Of a stretch of DNA of 64,000 nt, positions 59,202-64,000 are shown in pieces (the stretch's first letter is position 1; the number at the start of each line of letters is the position of its first letter). Position numbers and translations under genes: made by a program. This DNA is from Aliishimia sp965656085 (GTDB lineage: Bacteria; Pseudomonadota; Alphaproteobacteria; Rhodobacterales; Rhodobacteraceae). The stretch lies in NCBI GenBank assembly GCA_965656085.1, contig CBFHJA010000003.1:90673-154672 (forward strand), written 5' to 3'. Under the pieces are notes generated by a model that saw only the letters and a list, made by a program, of their open reading frames with translations, ran no database searches and was not told where the DNA came from.

Positions 59202-59540
59202 ATGCAGCGTGGCATGAGCACCGATCTGGACATCGTCTTTGCGGCCCTCGCCGACCCCACGCGGCGCGCCATTCTGGCGATGCTGCTCGAAGATGACATG
59301 GCGGTGACGGATGTGGCCGAGCCCTTCGAGATGTCGCTGGCGGCCATTTCCAAGCATCTCGGCGTTCTGACCCGCGCCGGGCTGATCAGTCAGGAACGGC
59401 GGGGCCGCGTCAAATGGTGCAAGCTGGAGCCCGATGCGCTGCGCGATGCCTCGGTCTGGATGCAGGGCTTCGGGCAATTCGATGCGGTGAATCTGGACGC
59501 GTTCGAGCGGTTTCTCGCGCAGGAACTGGGCGACGGCTAG
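59202..59540 (+). CDS. ArsR family transcriptional regulator
   Basis: A 112-residue winged HTH protein: LDIVFAALADPTRRAILAMLLEDDMAVTDVAEPFEMSLAAISKHLGVLTRAGLI, then RVKWCKLEPDALRDASVWM. No cysteine pair for metal binding, so it belongs to the non-metal ArsR branch (SdpR/SRPBCC-associated). ATG 59202 (AGGTCG upstream) or 59214 are possible starts. The typical SRPBCC partner gene is not adjacent. Confidence 0.88.
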   Translation: MQRGMSTDLDIVFAALADPTRRAILAMLLEDDMAVTDVAEPFEMSLAAISKHLGVLTRAGLISQERRGRVKWCKLEPDALRDASVWMQGFGQFDAVNLDAFERFLAQELGDG

Positions 59541-59553
59541 CACCGATGAGCGG

Positions 59554-59913
59554 CTAGACCCGCGCCCGCATCTCCCGCCGGAACGCGGCCTTGAGCAGAT
59601 CGAGCTCGGCCCTGAGCTGCGCCACCTCGGCGCGCAGATCCTCCGCCAGTGCCTCGCCGACATGGAGCGAGAACTGCCCGATCTGCGCCCCGCTGGCGGC
59701 CTCGACGATCAGCACCGACTGCGCGCCATCGCTGATCAGCTCTGCGGGCAGCGGGGCGCGAAACGCCCAACCGTCGGCGTCCTCCACGACCTCCAGAACC
59801 GGGATCACGATCTCACCGGCCACCAATCGCAGGTCCGGCGCGGTCTCACCGGCCCCCCCGCTGACCCGTCCCGAACAAATACCCCGCGCGAGGATCAGAT
59901 CATGAACTTCCAT
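59554..59913 (-). CDS. Conserved hypothetical protein
   Basis: A 119-residue protein: a beta-rich part (LVAGEIVIPVLEVVEDADGWAFRAPLP, SVLIVEAASGAQIGQFSLHVG) followed by a C-terminal coiled helix (LRAEVAQLRAELDLLKAAFRREMR). GGAAGGG favours ATG 59913 over ATG 59937, which overlaps the upstream gene's stop. Unknown function; operon partner of the gene at 59934. Confidence 0.72.
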   Translation of the reverse strand: MEVHDLILARGICSGRVSGGAGETAPDLRLVAGEIVIPVLEVVEDADGWAFRAPLPAELISDGAQSVLIVEAASGAQIGQFSLHVGEALAEDLRAEVAQLRAELDLLKAAFRREMRARV

Positions 59914-59933
59914 ATGCGCCGCCCTTCCGTCGC

Positions 59934-60704
59934 TCATAATGCCGCGCGCAGACGCCGCGACACCGTGATGTCGCGCAGCGAAATGCGGTTCATGCGCGGG
60001 CTTTCGAAGATCAGGTCGATCCACGCCTTTTCGACCCGCTTTTCGTTCACCGCACTATAGGCCAGATCGAAGTCGAGAACCGTCTCGATATGCGTCGGAG
60101 GCACTTCGAGGGTCATCTTTTCGGTGTTCGGTCCATGCTGCACATTGAGGCGCACGAAAGTGTCGAGCGGCGCTTCCAGTTCCGCGTTAAGACACACCTG
60201 CACGATATGGTCCCGGCTCAGACCGTCCACGCCATCTTGCGGCAGATCGAGCACCAGAGACAGAAAACCGCCATCGAACCCCAGCACGTCAAGGTCGAGC
60301 CGGAATGGCGAAAGATCGGTCTCGCGCAGGTTCGGGGATTGGCGTAGGGCGATCTCCGCCAGTCGCGCATCATGGTAAAAGCTTGTTTCCGTGCCGACCG
60401 TCGCACCGGAGGCCAACGGCGCGCAGGCCGTGCCGGGCCAGTGCGCGCGCCACAATTCCGGCCGCCACGCCCATTCGGCCCGACCGTCGCGCGCGAGGCT
60501 GCGCTCCCCGTTCAGCGGCATGCGCAACCGTTCGTCGGCCCGGTGCAGGAACAGATCCAGATGCGGACGCAGGCGCAGCGCTTGTTCCTGTTGCGCTCGC
60601 ACGGTGCTCGGACGTGCGGAGGGCACCTTGCGCGCCGCCTCGACCCAGCGCGCGAGCATCCGCTCCTGCTTCAACCTGTCCCAAACTCCGCCTTTGCCCG
60701 CCAT
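59934..60704 (-). CDS. DUF6478-like hypothetical protein
   Basis: A 256-residue protein, N-terminal basic region (RLKQERMLARWVEAARKVPS), then a beta-rich middle (LDLDVLGFDGGFLSLVLDLP, FVRLNVQHGPNTEKMTLEVPP) and a basic ending (RISLRDITVSRRLRAAL). I think it is the Rhodobacterales family DUF6478, from memory. No catalytic motif, signal or transmembrane segment. Co-transcribed with the gene at 59554. Confidence 0.68.
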   Translation of the reverse strand: MAGKGGVWDRLKQERMLARWVEAARKVPSARPSTVRAQQEQALRLRPHLDLFLHRADERLRMPLNGERSLARDGRAEWAWRPELWRAHWPGTACAPLASGATVGTETSFYHDARLAEIALRQSPNLRETDLSPFRLDLDVLGFDGGFLSLVLDLPQDGVDGLSRDHIVQVCLNAELEAPLDTFVRLNVQHGPNTEKMTLEVPPTHIETVLDFDLAYSAVNEKRVEKAWIDLIFESPRMNRISLRDITVSRRLRAAL

Positions 60705-60755
60705 GCGTTGTGCCTGCCCTGCCTGCCCGGGATCACCCTATCCCCGGGAAAGGTT

Positions 60756-61415
60756 TCAATCAAATAAACCGCTCAGAAACGCCACCGGCCCGCGCTGGCC
60801 CGAGGCCGCCCCGCTGCCCGCCGCATCGCGTTGCGCGCCGGGGGCCGAGGCTGCCTGCGTGCGCCGCGCGAGCGAGGCGATCAGCGCGCCCCCCTCTTCG
60901 GCTGCAAGCCGCCCGTTGGGTGGTCCATAGGCCGAAAAGGCCACCGCATGACTGCCGACGGACATCGCCGCCTTCCAATGCCGCGCATCGGTGCCCGCCG
61001 GGGTGGGTCCGGTCAGATGCAGGATGCGCGCCCCGTTTTCCTCGCGCCGGGACAGAACCGCGGTGCCCGGCCCGGGCAAATTCTCTGCGGCAGAGGTCTG
61101 AAACGGACCCGCGAGCGGTGAGGCCGACACGGTGATGAAGCCGAGCGGCGCATCTGCCGCCGCGCTGCCGGACCCCAGCGAGTCGCAGCGCGCGATTACC
61201 GCGAAATCGGCGCGCAATCCGCGCCGGTCGATGCAAAACCCATCGGGCGGCACGAGCGTGAGCGCGCCCCGCATCATCTCGGCCCGAGGCAAGGCCGTGT
61301 TCGCGCGCGCGCCCGGCTCAGAGGAGAACAATCCGCCCGCAGTTTCGGAACAGGCGGCCAGCCCGGCGAGCAGGGCCGCCCCGAAGAGGACCCGGTTACA
61401 GGTCCATGTATTCAT
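60756..61415 (-). CDS. Putative lipoprotein
   Basis: A 219-residue protein with a lipobox (LAGLAAC, Cys22). Residues 40-170 look like a compact domain (TLVPPDGFCIDRRGLRADFAVIARCDSLG, PLGFITVSASPL, GTDARHWKAAMSVGSHAVAFSAYG); the tail is Ala/Gly-rich. Its first 20 bp overlap the 3' end of ilvD, which suggests one transcript. Family not recognised. Confidence 0.75.
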   Translation of the reverse strand: MNTWTCNRVLFGAALLAGLAACSETAGGLFSSEPGARANTALPRAEMMRGALTLVPPDGFCIDRRGLRADFAVIARCDSLGSGSAAADAPLGFITVSASPLAGPFQTSAAENLPGPGTAVLSRREENGARILHLTGPTPAGTDARHWKAAMSVGSHAVAFSAYGPPNGRLAAEEGGALIASLARRTQAASAPGAQRDAAGSGAASGQRGPVAFLSGLFD

Positions 61416-63159
61416 GCTTTTCGGCCTTGCCGCCGGGATGCGTCACCGCGCCCTTGTAGACCTCGCCGACGAGCTGCGCATATTTCCAAAGCGCGCCCGA
61501 GGCATAGATGGTCTCGCGCGGCCCGGCCCAGCCCGCTTTGCGCGCGGCAAGCTCATCATCGCTCAGATCGACCGAGAGCGTGCCCTCCACGGCATTGATC
61601 GTGATCAGATCGCCGTCCTTCAGCAGCCCGATCGGCCCGCCCCGCGCGGCTTCCGGCCCCACATGCCCGACACAAAAGCCCCGCGTCGCGCCCGAGAACC
61701 GCCCATCGGTGATCAGCGCGACCTTCTTGCCCATGCCTTGCCCGGACAGCGCGGCGGTGGTGGCGAGCATCTCGCGCATCCCCGGCCCGCCTGCGGGACC
61801 CTCGTTGCGGATGACGATGACCTCGCCTTCCTTGTAGTCACGGTTTTGAACGGCCTCGAACGCGTCCTGCTCACATTCGAACACCCGCGCGGGCCCGGTG
61901 AAGACCTGATCCTCGGCGGCAATCCCCGCGACCTTCACGATCGCGCCTTCCGGGGCGAGATTGCCCTTCAGCCCGACAACGCCCCCGGTCTTGGTGATCG
62001 GGGTCTCGATGGGGTAGATCACCTTGCCATCGGCTTCGAGGTCGATCTTGTCGAGCTCCTCGCCGATGGAATAGCCGGTGGCGGTCATGCAATCCTCGTG
62101 AAGGAGCCCGGCCTTGCGCAGCTCCTTCATCACCACATAGATCCCGCCCGCCTCGTAGAGGTCCTTCGCGACGTATTGCCCGCCCGGCTTGAGATCGACG
62201 AAATAGGGCGTGTCGCGGAAGATCTCGCACACGTCATCGAGGAAGAACTCGATCCCGGCCTCATGGGCCATCGCGGGCAGGTGCAGCCCGGCATTGGTGG
62301 ACCCGCCGGTGCAGGCCACGACCCGCGCGGCGTTCTCGAAGGCCTGCCGGGTGCAGATATCGCGCGCGCGGATGTTCTTCTCGATGAGGGTCATCACCGC
62401 CTCGCCCGACGCCTCGCCATATTGGTCGCGGCTCTCGTAGGGCGCGGGCATTCCGGCGGAGTTGGGCAGCGCCAGCCCGATGGCCTCGGAGACACAGGCC
62501 ATGGTGTTGGCGGTAAACTGCCCGCCGCAGGCCCCGGCGGAGGGACAGGCGACGCGTTCGAGCACGTCAAGCTCGGCCTGACTCATGGTGCCGTTCTGCT
62601 GGCGCCCCACGGCCTCGAACATGTCCTGCACGGTCAGATCGCGGTTCGCGTATTCCTCGGGCACCTTGGCCCCTTGCGCGACACGCCCCGGCAGGATCGA
62701 GCCGCCATAGAGAAAGACCGAAGGCACGTTGAGGCGGATCATCGCCATCATCATCCCCGGCAGCGACTTGTCACAGCCGGCAAGCCCGACAAGCGCGTCA
62801 TAGGAATGCCCGCGCATTGTCAACTCGACCGTGTCCGCGATGGCATCGCGCGAGGCGAGCGAGGAGCGCATCCCCTCATGGCCCATGGCGATCCCGTCGG
62901 TGACGGTGATGGTGGTGAACTCGCGCGGCGTGCCGAAGGCGGTTTTCACGCCCATTTTCACGGCCTGCGCCTGACGGTTCAGCGCGATGTTGCAGGGCGC
63001 GGCCTCGTTCCAGCAGGTCGCAACGCCCACGAGCGGCTGGTGGATTTCCTCCTCGGTCATGCCCATCGCGTAGTAATAGGACCGGTGCGGCGCGCGTTCG
63101 GGCCCCTCGGTTACATGGCGGCTGGGCAATCTGGACTTGTCGAACTCTTTCCTGAGCAT
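61396..63159 (-). CDS. ilvD: Dihydroxy-acid dehydratase
   Basis: A 587-residue iron-sulfur dehydratase of branched-chain amino acid synthesis. Seen: SRHVTEGPERAPHRSYYYAMGMTEEEI, the Fe-S cysteine segments TCWNEAAPCN, LAGCDKSLPGMMMA and CPSAGACGGQF, ACTGGSTNAGLHLPA and GRFSGATRGFCVGHVGPEA. Start MLRKEFDKSRLP at 63159. Other IlvD/EDD-family sugar-acid dehydratases are the alternative, but GPERAPHRSYYYAMG favours IlvD. Confidence 0.94.
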   Translation of the reverse strand: MLRKEFDKSRLPSRHVTEGPERAPHRSYYYAMGMTEEEIHQPLVGVATCWNEAAPCNIALNRQAQAVKMGVKTAFGTPREFTTITVTDGIAMGHEGMRSSLASRDAIADTVELTMRGHSYDALVGLAGCDKSLPGMMMAMIRLNVPSVFLYGGSILPGRVAQGAKVPEEYANRDLTVQDMFEAVGRQQNGTMSQAELDVLERVACPSAGACGGQFTANTMACVSEAIGLALPNSAGMPAPYESRDQYGEASGEAVMTLIEKNIRARDICTRQAFENAARVVACTGGSTNAGLHLPAMAHEAGIEFFLDDVCEIFRDTPYFVDLKPGGQYVAKDLYEAGGIYVVMKELRKAGLLHEDCMTATGYSIGEELDKIDLEADGKVIYPIETPITKTGGVVGLKGNLAPEGAIVKVAGIAAEDQVFTGPARVFECEQDAFEAVQNRDYKEGEVIVIRNEGPAGGPGMREMLATTAALSGQGMGKKVALITDGRFSGATRGFCVGHVGPEAARGGPIGLLKDGDLITINAVEGTLSVDLSDDELAARKAGWAGPRETIYASGALWKYAQLVGEVYKGAVTHPGGKAEKHEYMDL

Positions 63160-63331
63160 TTGATGAGGTCTCCCCGAACTGGACGTTTCGCCTGTGGTAG
63201 CGAAGGGGCGTTGACCCTGCAAGCGCGAACGGGGGATCAAGGCGGTTGCGCCCGAGCGCAGGCGGGTCATCCCGCTTGCACCTGTTCCTCTGACTCGCCA
63301 AGCTGAAAACAGACCTGCAAGGAGCGGTGCC

Positions 63332-64000
63332 ATGCCCCCTATCCCGGACGATCTCATGGGCGACCTGTGGCCCGCCGCTTGGCCGGGCCACAGATCGGCG
63401 GATTACGGCGCGGTGTCGCTGGAGCCCTTGGGCTGCTTCGAGGTGCGCAGCCATGTGCAATTCACCCTGACCTATACGGTGGGCGCGTTCGGGCTCGACG
63501 ACACCGGCGCGATCAAGCTGGTGCAGCGCTGGACCCATGACGGGGGCGCATGGCAGACCACCGACCCCAAGGCCTGCAACTATGTCACTGCGCAGGCCTC
63601 GAACGGGGTCGATCTGGATATCCATGTGGAGCGCGACCCGCATCAACGCCCGTGGTATAACGGCCTGCGCATCATGGTCACACGCGGTTACATGCGCCCC
63701 GGCGACACGATCACGCTCGTGCTCGGGGACCAGCGCGAAGGCGGGCCCGGTATGCGGCTCCAGACCTTCTGCGAGCGCGCGTTCGAGTTCCGGGTGCTCG
63801 CGGACCCTTGCGCGGCGGGGGTCTTTATCCCGGTGGCCGCGCCGCATATCGAGATTGGTGCGGGTGCGCCTGCGAGATGGGTTCTGACCGCCCCGACCCT
63901 GCGCCGCCCCGGCGCGCCCTTCCATCTGGGCGTCCGCGCCGAGGATGCGTGGGGCAATGCCTGCGCCGTGGAGCGCCGCGTGTCGCTGCGCGCGAGCGGG
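63332..64000 (+). CDS. DUF3604 family protein, N-terminal part (cut by window edge)
   Basis: ATG at 63332 with AAGGAG upstream; the frame stays open for 223 codons to the end. The visible part matches the N-terminal, immunoglobulin-like region of DUF3604 proteins: FEVRSHVQFTLTYTVGAFGLDDTGAIKLVQRW, NYVTAQASNGVDLDIHVERD, RPWYNGLRIMVTRGYMRPGDTITLVLGD and MRLQTFCERAFEFRVLADPCA. The metal-dependent phosphoesterase-like part would follow outside. No signal peptide. Function of the family is unknown. Diverges from ilvD. Confidence 0.85.
   Translation, partial: MPPIPDDLMGDLWPAAWPGHRSADYGAVSLEPLGCFEVRSHVQFTLTYTVGAFGLDDTGAIKLVQRWTHDGGAWQTTDPKACNYVTAQASNGVDLDIHVERDPHQRPWYNGLRIMVTRGYMRPGDTITLVLGDQREGGPGMRLQTFCERAFEFRVLADPCAAGVFIPVAAPHIEIGAGAPARWVLTAPTLRRPGAPFHLGVRAEDAWGNACAVERRVSLRASG

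Noticed and set aside
61132..63306. A 724-codon open frame opposite ilvD
   Set aside because: Shadow of a well-recognised gene; composition is rich in Arg/His/Gly as expected from an antisense frame.

Overview
The window is a 64-kb chromosomal segment of a high-GC alphaproteobacterium, most likely of the Roseobacter group (Rhodobacteraceae). Several gene neighbourhoods point there: rpoZ-rsh-DUF2062-pdxJ-acpS-lepB-rnc-era-DUF1491-recO; three peptide deformylase genes followed by fmt; a five-gene F0 ATP synthase operon (atpI-B-E-b'-b) without the F1 genes; and two ethylmalonyl-CoA pathway genes (mcl1, mcd). I see no insertion sequence, prophage, CRISPR array or rRNA gene.

Layout. 0-2.8 kb: a frameshifted DUF418 membrane gene, a TetR regulator and a divergent secreted double-SnoaL protein sharing two matching operator-like palindromes, then a DUF924 gene. 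2.9-9 kb: rpmI-rplT, an AT-richer GNAT islet, lrgAB, a small membrane protein, pyk, N-formylglutamate amidohydrolase and DUF1244. 9.4-12.3 kb: a dat-dgcA-dgcN operon that should move D-amino nitrogen through D-glutamate and N-acetyl-glutamate. 12.5-16.9 kb: mcl1, DUF302, a lytic transglycosylase, an Lrp regulator with a LysE exporter, and accA. 17-24 kb: two YeeE/YedE halves, an antiporter with a GntR regulator, a YgjP-type peptidase, a FYDLN-acid protein, tRNA-Ala(GGC), a Crp/Fnr regulator with a perfect CRP-type site and a 44-residue ORF, and a glutathionyl-hydroquinone reductase. 24-31 kb: MalY-type aminotransferase, def x3-fmt, rnhA, ispH and an NYN protein. 31-42 kb: the folK, rpoZ, rsh ... 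recO housekeeping block. 42-48 kb: LysE exporter, TetR, mcd, a TauE permease, then an uncharacterised regulatory cluster (XRE, LysR-type HTH protein with a novel C-terminal domain, GNAT-fold-like protein, lone receiver with a CtrA-type box). 48-55 kb: cobC-cbiB, an MltB-type transglycosylase and smc. 55-64 kb: FadR-type regulator, F0 operon, ArsR regulator, three Rhodobacteraceae-type orphans, ilvD, and the start of a DUF3604 protein cut by the right edge.

How the genes work together. Mcl1 and Mcd belong to the ethylmalonyl-CoA route for acetyl-CoA assimilation; each has a perfect inverted repeat with TTGC/GCAA arms upstream. Def and Fmt handle N-formyl-methionine chemistry. DgcN/DgcA/Dat form a D-glutamate route.

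The most unusual non-coding signal is a two-copy intergenic element (9.0 kb and 39.5 kb, opposite orientations). Each copy has a nearly identical 22-bp core next to short GTATG-type units repeated every 11-12 bp, about one helical turn. Two other palindrome families, a four-copy CCTGTTTTC-type motif and several putative operators are also listed. All functional calls rest on reading motifs by eye; no database search was possible.
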